DNA of 64,000 nt from JADJPO01 sp963828555. Its GTDB lineage: Bacteria > Actinomycetota > Actinomycetes > Actinomycetales > Kineosporiaceae. The DNA lies in contig CAWHEL010000004.1 in NCBI GenBank assembly GCA_963828555.1, forward strand, positions 1,860,001 to 1,924,000, given 5' to 3'. The position numbers and the translations under genes are program-made. Below the pieces are notes generated by a model, which did not search any database, had not been told where the DNA came from, and saw only the letters and a list, made by a program, of their open reading frames with translations. Below, piece after piece: positions 33,755 to 41,855 of the stretch (the stretch's first letter is position 1; the number at the start of each line of letters is the position of its first letter).

Positions 33755-34924
33755 TCACTCAGGATAACTGCCGGATCCGGCTCGTCCAGGCGACCAGGTG
33801 CGGGCCACCCGTTGTGCGCGCTCGGCCAAGGTGGCGTACGGGTCGGTCAGGGCGGCCGCGATCTGCTTCGGTGTGCGGGCCACCGGGTACGCCGACTCCA
33901 CGCCGATCACCTGTGCCTCGCGGCGTCCGACCAGCACCTGCCCGGCCACCACGACCACCGGGGTCCCGGTGACCAGGCCGGCCGCGGCCACCCCGGCGAC
34001 CACCTTGCCGCGCAGCGACTGCCAGTCGAAGCGGCCCTCCCCGGTGACCACCAGATCGGCTGCGGCCACCCGCGCGGCGAAACCGACGGCGTCCAGCACC
34101 GCCTGCACCCCCGAGATCCGGCGCGCCCCGAGCAGGAGCAGGGCGAACCCGAGCCCGCCGGCCGCCCCGGCGCCCGGTTCGGCGCCGGGCTTGCCCGGCA
34201 GCTCCAGCGCCCGGGTGGCCGCGGCCGCGAAGTCGCCCAGGCACCGCTCCAGCTCCTGGGCCTGCTCGGCGGTGGCCCCCTTCTGCGCGGCGAAACCGGC
34301 GCTGGCCCCGTGGAAGCCGAGCAGAGGGGAGTCGACATCGCTGGCCAGCACCAGCTCGACGTCCGCCCACGCGGCCCGCAGCCCCGGCAGCCAGGCCAGC
34401 TCGGCGGCTTCCGCCCCCCGCAGCGCCGCGCCCCCCGAGCGCCACTGCGCCCCCGTCGCCGCACTCGCGCCATCCAGCCCGGCCATCGCTGCGAGCAGGC
34501 CGGCCCCGGCGTCGTTGGTGGCCGAACCGCCCAGCCCGACCACGATCCGGGTGGCGCCCAGGTCGCGGGCGCACAGCACCAGTTCACCCACGCCGGCTGT
34601 GGTGGTCACCTGTGGGTCACGCCGGTGCTCCGGAACCAGGTGCAGACCGCAGGCCTGAGCGCTTTCCAGGTACGCGGTGGTCCCGGTGATCAGGAACGCC
34701 GCCGGGACGGGCTCGCCGAGCGGGCCGGTCACTGTGGCCGCGACCAGCTGCCCGCCGAGCACGGAATGCAGCACGTCCACGAATCCGGGGCCGCCGTCCG
34801 AGAGCGGGCAGAGCGCGATCTCGTCGTGCGGGGACTGCCGGGCCCAGCCCTCCGCGATCGCCGCCGCCGCCTGCGCGGCGGTGAGGGTGCCGGTGAAGCA
34901 GTCGGGGGCGACCAGGACGCGCAT
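33755..34924 (-). CDS. glxK: Glycerate kinase (GlxK/GarK family)
   Basis: A 389-residue protein of the GlxK/GarK type that phosphorylates D-glycerate. It begins MRVLVAPDCFTGTLTA and contains LCPLSDGGPGFVDVL, the GLGGSATNDAGAG loop near residue 130, LVLASDVDSPLLG, and the VVTGEGRFDWQSLRGK motif. It is equivalent to Rv2205c by position. The N-terminal ATG 34924 has only intergenic sequence upstream. Whether it yields 2- or 3-phosphoglycerate cannot be read from sequence. Confidence 0.92.
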   Translation of the reverse strand: MRVLVAPDCFTGTLTAAQAAAAIAEGWARQSPHDEIALCPLSDGGPGFVDVLHSVLGGQLVAATVTGPLGEPVPAAFLITGTTAYLESAQACGLHLVPEHRRDPQVTTTAGVGELVLCARDLGATRIVVGLGGSATNDAGAGLLAAMAGLDGASAATGAQWRSGGAALRGAEAAELAWLPGLRAAWADVELVLASDVDSPLLGFHGASAGFAAQKGATAEQAQELERCLGDFAAAATRALELPGKPGAEPGAGAAGGLGFALLLLGARRISGVQAVLDAVGFAARVAAADLVVTGEGRFDWQSLRGKVVAGVAAAGLVTGTPVVVVAGQVLVGRREAQVIGVESAYPVARTPKQIAAALTDPYATLAERAQRVARTWSPGRAGSGSYPE

Positions 34925-34963
34925 CTGCCCAGCCTGACATGCGGGCGTCGACCGGTCGGCGGA

Positions 34964-34991
34964 TCAAGCCTTGCCCTGCCCACGCCGAAAG
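34964..34991 (+). promoter_or_regulatory. Possible sigma-28 (FliA/WhiG-type) promoter upstream of the GGDEF-EAL gene
   Basis: TCAAG at 34964-34968 and GCCGAAAG at 34984-34991, spaced by 15 bases, resemble the actinobacterial sigma-28 pattern (TCAAG or TAAA, then GCCGATAA). The start codon lies 54 bases further on. This is a visual match with one or two mismatches; the E. coli spacing would be one base shorter. Confidence 0.35.
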
Positions 34992-35044
34992 ACGTAGCAG
35001 TGGCCTGCGTCCCCGTCACCGCGGGCCCACCTGGGAGGTCGGCG

Positions 35045-37555
35045 ATGGAGTTCGCGCTGCGGCCCGGCATGCGCCTGATGCGCCGGCTCGGGGTGGCGGG
35101 GAAGTTCGGTCTGATCGCCGTCCTGCTCCTGCTTCCGATGTGCACCAGCATGGCGGCCTCCTTCCGCGAGTCCACCGGCCAGATCTCCTTCGCCGACCGC
35201 GAGCGGGACGGGCTGCAGTACGTCAAGCCCCTGGTCAACCTGGTGATCGAGCTGGCCCAGAGCCGCAACCTCGCTGAGCACGGCCACGACCCGGGCGACA
35301 CCTGGATCAGCCTGGTCCGCGAGCTGGACGACGTCACCGCGATCTACGGCGACGAGCTCGCGGTGCGCGGCGACTGGACCCAGCTGCGTTCCCAGGTGCA
35401 GAGCGTCTACGCCGCGGACACCCCACCCGCCGAGGTGGCCCGCAAGGCCGAGCTGACTGCCCGCAAGGTGCAACAGCTGATCAAGAAGGTGGCCGACTCC
35501 TCCAACCTGGTGCTCGACCCGCAACTGGACAGCCACTACCTGGTGATGATGCTGGTCGACCGGCTCCCCCGCCTGGTGCTGGCTGCCGCCGACGCGCAGA
35601 CGCTGCGCTCGGGCGAGCCGGACGCGGTCGCCGATCCGCTGGCGCTGCAAGTCACCTCGAAGGACTTCGCGGACGCCGCGCGCCAGCTCTCGATGGACCT
35701 CACCACCGCGGTGACCGCCACCACCTGGCGCGGTCTGCGCCAGCAGGTGGGTACCGAGGCGTGGGCGCTGAGCACGGCAGTGTCGCAGTACTCGGCCGCC
35801 CTCGCCGCCGCCGCCGACCCTTCGGCGAAGGTCACCCCGCCGACGAGTGCCGACACGCTGACTCTGTCGACCTCTGCCGCCGCGTTGGCCGTGGTGCTGA
35901 CCGGGGCCACCGACCAGTTGCTGGCCCAGCGCCAGGACCAGCTGATGCGCGACCGGACCCAGCCGCTGCTGCTCACTCTGCTCACCATGGGGATCGTGTT
36001 CTACCTGCTGACCGCCCTGTTCCGGGCCACCACACGGGATGTCCGTGCGGTCCTGGAGGACATCAGCACGGTGACCAACGGCGCGGTCAACCAGACCACC
36101 GCGCTGACCGGGTCCGACGAGTTCGCCCAGATGAGCAAGGCGGTGATCTACGCGAGGGACCGGTTGACCGCCCTGGTCGGGGCGCTGAAGTATCAGGCCA
36201 CCCACGACGAGCTGACCGCGCTGGCCAACCGGACCCTGTTCACCGACAAGGTGGAGGAGGCCCTGGCAGCCCCCGGCGGCGCGACGATCGCCGTCCTGCT
36301 GATCGACCTCGACGGGTTCAAGGACGTCAACGACAGCTTCGGGCACGACCTGGGCGACCGGTTGCTCCGGATGGTCGGGGCCCGGATCCACCGCAGCGTG
36401 CCTCGGCGCAGCGTCGTCGCCCGGCTGGGCAGCGACGAGTTCGCCGTCCTGGTCGCCGACCCGCGGTACACCGGCGCCCCCCAGGACCTGGTGGGCCGGC
36501 TCGAGGAGGCGCTCAATCAGCCGGTCGACCTGGACGGACGGCGGATGCGGGTGCAGGCCGGGATCGGCTTCGCGCTGGCCGAGGCCGGCAGCCAGTGCAC
36601 CGCACTCGAGCTGATCCGCAACGCCGACGTCGCCCTGAGCTACGCCAAGGACCGGGGCAAGGGGCACAGCACCGCGTTCGAGCCGCGGATGCACGACAGC
36701 ACGAAGGAGCGGACCGAGCTGTCGGCCGGGCTCGTAGCGGCGATCGACCGGGACGAGATGCGGGTGGTCTACCAGCCGATCGTGGACCTGCAGTCCGGCA
36801 CCCTCTACGGGGTCGAGGCACTGCTGCGCTGGGAGCACCCCACCCGTGGACCGATCTCCCCAGCGGTCTTCGTGCCGCTGGCCGAGGCCACCGGGTTGAT
36901 CACTCCGATCGGGCGGTGGGTGCTGCAACAGGCCTGCGAGCAGCTGGCCGGTTGGCAGCGCGACTTCCCCGACGGCTACCCGCTGGCCATGGAGGTCAAC
37001 CTGGCCACCGAGCAGCTGGCGGACGCGAACCTGGTCGCCGACGTGCTCTCCACCATCCAGTCCACCGGGATCGACGCCACCGCTCTGGTGCTGGAGATCA
37101 CCGAGTCGGCGTTGGTGCGCGACATCGACACCGCGTTGCGCCGGCTCGGGCAGCTGTCCGCGCTCGGGCTCAAGATCGCCCTGGACGACTTCGGCACCGG
37201 GTACTCCTCGCTCAGCTACCTGCGCCGGCTGCCGGCCACCATCCTCAAGATCGACAAGTCGTTCGTCGGCGACGACACGGTGGAGGGGCGCGCGCTCCTG
37301 AGCAGCATCGTCGAGCTCGGGGTCGGTCAGGGGATGCAGATCATCGCCGAGGGCATCGAGTTCCCGAACCAGGCCGAGCAGATGCGGGTCTGCGGGTGCC
37401 ACCTCGGCCAGGGCCACCTGTGGGCCCCCGCGATGAGCGCCGAACAGATCACCGAGATCATGCGCCGCGGCGGCCGGATGGCTCCCGTCCCTCTGCAACG
37501 CACCCCCACCAAACCTGCTCATGCTCCGCAGGGGTACACGCCCGAGCGCCCGTAA
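35045..37555 (+). CDS. Membrane GGDEF-EAL protein (c-di-GMP cyclase/phosphodiesterase)
   Basis: An 836-residue protein. The first hydrophobic helix (FGLIAVLLLLPMCTSM) is near residue 25 and the second (LLLTLLTMGIVFYLLTALF) near 315, enclosing an extracytoplasmic helical sensor region. A HAMP-like segment is followed by a GGDEF domain whose active loop is GSDEF at 462-466, and an EAL domain with EALLRW at 591, NLATEQ, ITESALV, LDDFGTGYSSLSYL and AEGIE, so the phosphodiesterase looks intact. The cyclase loop has Ser instead of the second Gly, tolerated in some active enzymes. ATG 35045 has GGGAGG six bases upstream. The last codons lie inside the palindromic repeat. Confidence 0.9.
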   Translation: MEFALRPGMRLMRRLGVAGKFGLIAVLLLLPMCTSMAASFRESTGQISFADRERDGLQYVKPLVNLVIELAQSRNLAEHGHDPGDTWISLVRELDDVTAIYGDELAVRGDWTQLRSQVQSVYAADTPPAEVARKAELTARKVQQLIKKVADSSNLVLDPQLDSHYLVMMLVDRLPRLVLAAADAQTLRSGEPDAVADPLALQVTSKDFADAARQLSMDLTTAVTATTWRGLRQQVGTEAWALSTAVSQYSAALAAAADPSAKVTPPTSADTLTLSTSAAALAVVLTGATDQLLAQRQDQLMRDRTQPLLLTLLTMGIVFYLLTALFRATTRDVRAVLEDISTVTNGAVNQTTALTGSDEFAQMSKAVIYARDRLTALVGALKYQATHDELTALANRTLFTDKVEEALAAPGGATIAVLLIDLDGFKDVNDSFGHDLGDRLLRMVGARIHRSVPRRSVVARLGSDEFAVLVADPRYTGAPQDLVGRLEEALNQPVDLDGRRMRVQAGIGFALAEAGSQCTALELIRNADVALSYAKDRGKGHSTAFEPRMHDSTKERTELSAGLVAAIDRDEMRVVYQPIVDLQSGTLYGVEALLRWEHPTRGPISPAVFVPLAEATGLITPIGRWVLQQACEQLAGWQRDFPDGYPLAMEVNLATEQLADANLVADVLSTIQSTGIDATALVLEITESALVRDIDTALRRLGQLSALGLKIALDDFGTGYSSLSYLRRLPATILKIDKSFVGDDTVEGRALLSSIVELGVGQGMQIIAEGIEFPNQAEQMRVCGCHLGQGHLWAPAMSAEQITEIMRRGGRMAPVPLQRTPTKPAHAPQGYTPERP

Positions 37556-37594
37556 ACGCTTCCACATGTACCCCCGCGGAGCATGAGCAGGTTT
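37511..37594. repeat. Palindromic repeat family 1, copy A
   Basis: The left arm at 37511-37538 (AAACCTGCTCATGCTCCGC then AGGGGTACA) is repeated in reverse at 37567-37594 with a single mismatch in 28 bases; the loop is 28 bases. It spans the last codons of the GGDEF-EAL gene and the stop of the convergent M20 peptidase gene. The same arm, including the 16-mer CCTGCTCATGCTCCGC, forms copy B near 56147. As RNA it would make a stable hairpin, so it may act as a bidirectional terminator. Confidence 0.93.
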
Positions 37595-38960
37595 AGGCGA
37601 GGGCCGCTAGGAGGAGGGTCTCGGCCACGCACGCACGGGCGAACTCGTCCAGGTGCAGGGACTCGTTGGCGCCGTGCGCCCGGGTGTCCGGGTCCTCGAC
37701 CCCGGTGACCAGCACCACGGCGTCCGGGTAGACCTGCTGCAGCGCGGCGATGAACGGGATCGAGCCGCCGACACCCATGTTCACCGGCTTCGTGCCCCAC
37801 GCCTCGGCCAGCGCCCAGCGGGCGATGTCGACCACCGGGCCCTCGCTGGGCGCGCCCCAGGCCCGGCCGACCTCGCCGACCCGCACCTTCACCTGCGCGC
37901 CCCAGGGCACGTTGCGCCGCAGGTGCGCCGCGAGCGCCTCGAACGCCTCCTGCCCGTCCTGCCCGGGGGCGATCCGCAGCGAGAACTTGGCCCGGGCCAC
38001 CGGCTGCAGCGTGTTGGACGACGCCGCGATCGACGGCACGTCCACGCCGATCACGGTCAGCGCCGGGCGCGTCCACAACCGGGAGGTGAGCCGGCCGGTG
38101 CCGATCAGCTCCACCCCGTCCAGCACGCCGGCGTCGGCGCGCAGCATCTCCTCCGGATAGGCGAGGTCGTCGGCCTCCCCCGCCAGAAGCCCCGGCACGG
38201 CCACGGTGCCGGCGTCGTCCCACAGGGTGTTCAGCAGCCGGATCAACACGGTGACGGCGTCCGGCACGGCTCCGCCGAACATGCCCGAGTGCAGCGCATG
38301 GTCGAGCGTTGCGACCTCGACCACCCCGTCGACCAGGCCGCGCAGGCTGGTGGTCAGAGCCGGCTCACCGATCCGCCAGTTGCCCGAGTCGGCGACCACG
38401 ATCACGTCAGCGGCCAGCCGGTCACGGTGCGCGGCAAGGAAGTCCTCGAAGGTGGGCGAACCGATCTCCTCCTCGCCCTCGACGAAGACCGTCACCCCGA
38501 CGCCGAGCGCCTCGCCCAGCGCACGCAGGGCCGCCACGTGCACGCAGATCCCCGCCTTGTCGTCGGCGGCACCGCGGGCGTACAGGCGGCCGTCCCGCTC
38601 GGTGGGATCGAACGGCGCGCTCACCCACCCCTGTGGGTCCCCGGGCGGCTGGACGTCGTGGTGGGCATAGAGCAGCACGGTGCGTGATCCGGGCGGGCCG
38701 GGGCGGTGGGCGACCACCGCCGGGGCACCTGGCTGACCGGTGCCGGGCACCGGAACCCGCAGGATGTCGACCTGACTCATCCCGGCCCGCCGCAGCAGCT
38801 CGGCCACCGCCTCGGCGCTGGCCTCCAGCGGAGCCGGGTCGAAGGCCGGGGCAGACACGCTGGGAATCCTGACCAGACGTGCCAGATCGGCACGGACCCC
38901 GGGCATAACCGCGGTGACGCGTTCGGTCAGAGCAGTGACATCGACAGCTGCTGCAGGCAT
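37593..38960 (-). CDS. M20 family dipeptidase/metallopeptidase
   Basis: A 455-residue cytoplasmic M20A-type peptidase. Metal ligands and catalytic residues are visible: LLYAHHDVQPPG (His and Asp), LYARGAADDKAGI (bridging Asp), EGEEEIGS (catalytic Glu and metal Glu), VADSGNWRIG, and the C-terminal AHGANESLHLDEF with the last His. The dimerisation domain lies between. Such enzymes cleave dipeptides or act on carboxypeptide-like amides. Its TAA lies in palindromic repeat copy A and it converges on the GGDEF-EAL gene. ATG 38960 is followed by MPAAAVDVTAL; the start is not otherwise constrained. Confidence 0.9.
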   Translation of the reverse strand: MPAAAVDVTALTERVTAVMPGVRADLARLVRIPSVSAPAFDPAPLEASAEAVAELLRRAGMSQVDILRVPVPGTGQPGAPAVVAHRPGPPGSRTVLLYAHHDVQPPGDPQGWVSAPFDPTERDGRLYARGAADDKAGICVHVAALRALGEALGVGVTVFVEGEEEIGSPTFEDFLAAHRDRLAADVIVVADSGNWRIGEPALTTSLRGLVDGVVEVATLDHALHSGMFGGAVPDAVTVLIRLLNTLWDDAGTVAVPGLLAGEADDLAYPEEMLRADAGVLDGVELIGTGRLTSRLWTRPALTVIGVDVPSIAASSNTLQPVARAKFSLRIAPGQDGQEAFEALAAHLRRNVPWGAQVKVRVGEVGRAWGAPSEGPVVDIARWALAEAWGTKPVNMGVGGSIPFIAALQQVYPDAVVLVTGVEDPDTRAHGANESLHLDEFARACVAETLLLAALA

Positions 38961-39001
38961 AGCTGCAACCTAACGCCAGGTGCGCCCGTAGGCTGGGAAG
39001 C

Positions 39002-39613
39002 GTGTTCGGACGAGGCAAGACCCAGCAGACCGCCCAGGAGCGCTCGGCCTCCTCCCCGGCGGAGGTCAAGACCGGCGGCAAGGGCCGCCCGACGCCGACC
39101 CGCCGTGAGGCCGAGCAGCGCAATCGGCACCCGATCGTGGCCAGTTCGGCGCTGCCTGCGAACGCCACCAAGGCGGAGAAGAAGGCCGCCCGCGCGGCGC
39201 GGCGGGCCGCCGCCGATGCCGAGCGGCTCCAGCAGCGCCAAGCCATGCTCACCGGCGACGAGGCCCATCTGCCCGCCCGTGACCGGGGGCCTGCCCGGCG
39301 GTGGGCACGCGACTACGTGGACGCCCGGCGCAGCGTCGGCGAGTTCTTCCTGCCGATGGCCCTGCTCGTGCTCGGCATGAGCGTGGTGCCCAACCGGGTG
39401 ATGCAGCTCGCCTCGATGGTGGTGCTCTACTCGGTGATGCTCGCCGTGATCGTCGACAGCGTGTTCCTGCGGCGCAGGCTCAAGCGGGAGCTCGAGGCGC
39501 GCTTCGGGGACAAGGCCCACGGTGCCGCCGGCTACGGCATGATCCGCGCCCTGCAGTACCGCCGGTTCCGCCTGCCCCGCGCCCAGGTCGCCCGGGGCGC
39601 CTACCCGCGCTGA
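39002..39613 (+). CDS. DUF3043 membrane protein
   Basis: A 203-residue protein of the actinobacterial DUF3043 family. A long hydrophilic, basic N-terminal region (KGRPTPTRREAEQRNRHPI, then a KKAARAARRAAADAER helix) precedes PARDRGPARRWARDYVDARRSVGEFFLP and two membrane helices (MALLVLGMSVVPNRVMQLA and SMVVLYSVMLAVIVDSVF). The C-terminus is basic (LQYRRFRLPRAQVARG). It is found in this neighbourhood in many actinobacteria. Function unknown. GTG 39002. Confidence 0.88.
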   Translation: MFGRGKTQQTAQERSASSPAEVKTGGKGRPTPTRREAEQRNRHPIVASSALPANATKAEKKAARAARRAAADAERLQQRQAMLTGDEAHLPARDRGPARRWARDYVDARRSVGEFFLPMALLVLGMSVVPNRVMQLASMVVLYSVMLAVIVDSVFLRRRLKRELEARFGDKAHGAAGYGMIRALQYRRFRLPRAQVARGAYPR

Positions 39614-39622
39614 CCCGAGGGC

Positions 39623-39835
39623 CTACTCGGCGGGTCGCAGGCTCATCGGGCCGTAGACGACGTCGCCGTCGCGCAGCAGACTGACTGCCTCCACGCCTGC
39701 CGCGTGCAGGTCGTGCCAGCTCTCGCCCACCCACGACTCGGCATCGGCCTGGCTGGGGAAAGGGGTCTCGGACAGCTCCGGACCGCTCATCGTCGTCCCG
39801 TCGAGGTTCTCGTACCGCCAGGTCCACGCGTTCAT
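39623..39835 (-). CDS. Small conserved acidic protein of unknown function
   Basis: A 70-residue protein beginning MNAWTWRYENLDGT and containing PFPSQADAESWVGESW and AVSLLRDGDVVYGPMSL. The alternating strands and helix and the YGPMSL end are recalled from short actinobacterial hypothetical proteins. The ATG at 39835 overlaps the region upstream of cobU, and the stop is nine bases from the DUF3043 gene end. No function is known. Confidence 0.7.
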   Translation of the reverse strand: MNAWTWRYENLDGTTMSGPELSETPFPSQADAESWVGESWHDLHAAGVEAVSLLRDGDVVYGPMSLRPAE

Positions 39836-39878
39836 GTGCCCATGCTGCCACCCGCAGCGCGTCCCCGGCGTCCGGGCT

Positions 39879-40982
39879 ATGGTCGCATCCGTGTTCGTGG
39901 TCACCGAGACCGCCGGCCTCGAGGTCGGCGGCACCCTGCGCCTGTCCGGCCTGAGCGTGATCATGGCGGACGGCGCGACCCGGCACCCCGCGCCCGGGGA
40001 GACCCTCGAGAGCGACGCCGTCCGGGTGCTCGCCCTACCCGGTGAGGACGGCGCCACCGCGGCCCTGGTCGCCGGGTCCCGCGGGCGGGCCCTGCTCTGG
40101 GCCCCGGCGGGCCCCGGCGGACCGCACCGCCTGGCCGCGGAGGCACGCGCCGCCCTGGCCGGCGCGGGTCTGGCCGGTGCGGTGCTCGACCTGCGCACTT
40201 CCGAGGGCACCGAACACGGGATCGACCCCACCGCCCTGGCCCACGAGGTGGCCCGGTTGCGCCGGGCAGACGCCCTCGCCCACGGTGCCGACCTGGTCGC
40301 CCTCGCCCCCGGACCGGCCGACCTCAGCGGCGCAAGGCGACGCCGGCTCGTCCGCCGTCTGTCCGGCTGGCAGGTGCGTCTGGCCGACCCCGGCGCCAGA
40401 CTCGCCGCGGCCGGCCACCCCTGGCCCGAACCTCCGCGGCGCACCCTGGTGCTCGGTGCCGCGTCCTCGGGCAAGTCCGCGCACGCCGAGGACCTGCTGG
40501 CCGCCGAGCCCGGGGTGATCTACCTGGCGACGGGGGCCCGTCCCGACGGCTCGGACCCCGAGTGGGCCGGGCGGGTCGCCCGGCACCGTGAGCGCCGCCC
40601 CGAGGGCTGGTCGACAGTCGAGGACGACGACGCCACGCTGCGTCGCCTGCTCACCACACCAGGCCCACCCGTGCTGCTGGATTCCCTGGGCGGTTGGGCC
40701 AGGGCGGCGCTGGCCCGCTGCGGTGGCTGGGACGACGCCCCGGGCTGGGCCGACCGCTGGGCCGCCGAGGCCGACGCCTTCGTCGCGGCCTGGCGCACCG
40801 CCGCACGGCGGGTGGTCGCGGTCGGTGAGGAGACCGGGTGGGGCGTCGTGCCGGAGACCGCCTCCGGACGGTTGTTCCGCGACGCACTGGGAGCCCTCAC
40901 GCAGCGCCTGGCGGAGGACGCCGACCAGGCCGTGCTGGTCGTGGCCGGTCGGGTGCTCGACCTCGACGAGGAGACGCGATGA
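39879..40982 (+). CDS. cobU: Adenosylcobinamide kinase/guanylyltransferase with an extra N-terminal domain
   Basis: About 367 residues. The C-terminal 180 residues are CobU/CobP: P-loop LVLGAASSGKSAHAE near residue 190, then VIYLATGARPDGSDPEW and the signature RHRERRPEGWSTVEDD. This part phosphorylates adenosylcobinamide and then transfers GMP, feeding CobS. The first 185 residues are not found in standard CobU (usually about 180 residues in total). They read like an alpha/beta domain (FVVTETAGLEVGGTLRLSGL, LVAGSRGRALLWAP, RADALAHGADLVALAPGPA) of unknown function. Start is ATG 39879 or GTG 39891. Its stop overlaps cobT (ATGA). Confidence 0.82.
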   Translation: MVASVFVVTETAGLEVGGTLRLSGLSVIMADGATRHPAPGETLESDAVRVLALPGEDGATAALVAGSRGRALLWAPAGPGGPHRLAAEARAALAGAGLAGAVLDLRTSEGTEHGIDPTALAHEVARLRRADALAHGADLVALAPGPADLSGARRRRLVRRLSGWQVRLADPGARLAAAGHPWPEPPRRTLVLGAASSGKSAHAEDLLAAEPGVIYLATGARPDGSDPEWAGRVARHRERRPEGWSTVEDDDATLRRLLTTPGPPVLLDSLGGWARAALARCGGWDDAPGWADRWAAEADAFVAAWRTAARRVVAVGEETGWGVVPETASGRLFRDALGALTQRLAEDADQAVLVVAGRVLDLDEETR

Positions 40983-41809
40983 GCGATACCGCCTACGACC
41001 TGGATCTGTTGGGTCGCAGCGTGTCCGAGCCCGACCTCAACGCCCACGCCGCGGCCCGCGACCGGTTGGAGCAGGCAGGGCTGGACGCCTCGATGGGGCG
41101 CCTGGCCGACCTGGCCGCCTGGTGGGCCGGCGTCAGCGGCAGCCCGACCCCGGCCCCGCCCTCGCGCACCCTCGCGGTCCTGGACGCCGGCGACACCCCA
41201 CTACCGCCCGGCCTGAGCATCGCCCAGGCGATCTCCTGGGGCGTCGCGGCGGCCGACCGGGCGGCCGACTCCGGCGTCGACCTGCTGTTGCTGGCGGTGG
41301 ACGACGACCGCCGAGCGCACCTGACCTGTGCCGACCTGCTCGACCTCGACCCGGTCGAGGCCAGTGGCTGGCCGCTGCCGCAGGGCCTGGAGGACGAGGC
41401 CTGGATGGACGCCGTCATCGAGTTGCGCGACGGGTTGCGAGGCACCCGGGGAACCCGCGGCGACCTGCCGGTGCTGATGGAGGCGGTGGGCAGCCCCGCG
41501 CTGGCCGCGGCGACGGCCCTCGCCGTCCAGGCCGCCGTGCGGCGCACCCCGATCCTGCTCGACGGCGAGGGGGCGCTCGCCGTCGCCCTGCTGGCCCGGC
41601 GGACCACCTTCGTGGCCACCCAGTGGTGGCAACTGGCGCATGTGCGCGCCTCGACGCTCAGCTCCGCCGTGGTGTCGACCATCCAGCTGGAACCGCTGCT
41701 CTCGCTCGGGCTGCGCGTCCAGGACGGCACCGGCGCCCGCCTCGGTCTGGCCGTCCTGACCGAGGCCGCGGCGCTGCTCGCCGGGCCGGCCGAGGACCCC
41801 GACGCATGA
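40979..41809 (+). CDS. cobT: CobT-like nicotinate-nucleotide phosphoribosyltransferase, probably degenerate
   Basis: A 276-residue protein, against about 350 for normal CobT. Family similarity is clear in the middle and end: LPVLMEAVGSPALAAATALAVQAAVRRTPILLDGEGA, WWQLAHVRASTL, EPLLSLGLRVQDGTGARLGL. The catalytic Glu expected in a GEGTGA-type loop is Asp (QDGTGA), and the ligand-binding GNTTAA-type segment is missing, as is much of the N-terminal DHGV region. It is flanked by cobU (ATGA overlap) and cobS, so it is retained in a cobalamin operon. It may be inactive, or accept another base or partner. Confidence 0.75.
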   Translation: MSDTAYDLDLLGRSVSEPDLNAHAAARDRLEQAGLDASMGRLADLAAWWAGVSGSPTPAPPSRTLAVLDAGDTPLPPGLSIAQAISWGVAAADRAADSGVDLLLLAVDDDRRAHLTCADLLDLDPVEASGWPLPQGLEDEAWMDAVIELRDGLRGTRGTRGDLPVLMEAVGSPALAAATALAVQAAVRRTPILLDGEGALAVALLARRTTFVATQWWQLAHVRASTLSSAVVSTIQLEPLLSLGLRVQDGTGARLGLAVLTEAAALLAGPAEDPDA

Positions 41810-41834
41810 GGACCGATGCGTGAGGACCGACGCG
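41807..41834 (+). repeat. Tandem 14-bp direct repeat between cobT and cobS
   Basis: TGAGGACCGATGCG and TGAGGACCGACGCG follow each other directly, the first starting at the cobT stop codon. Shorter ACCTCGAT words follow. It looks like a slippage duplication in the 46-base gap; no function is evident. Confidence 0.75.
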
Positions 41835-41855
41835 TGACCTCGATCCGAGACCTCG

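Noticed and set aside
33062..35044. Upstream continuation of the GGDEF-EAL frame to 33062, suggesting a 1497-residue protein
   Set aside because: The upstream part runs antisense to erpA and glycerate kinase, has no domain signal, and a good ribosome site precedes ATG 35045.
34969..35044. A possible c-di-GMP riboswitch upstream of the GGDEF-EAL gene
   Set aside because: The characteristic paired stems and conserved GNRA-type loop sequences were not found; only scattered GC-rich hairpins.
34964..37567. An 867-codon open frame on the minus strand opposite the GGDEF-EAL gene
   Set aside because: It is the GC-rich complement of a gene with full domain motifs; composition is His/Gln/Arg/Gly-rich without recognisable domains.
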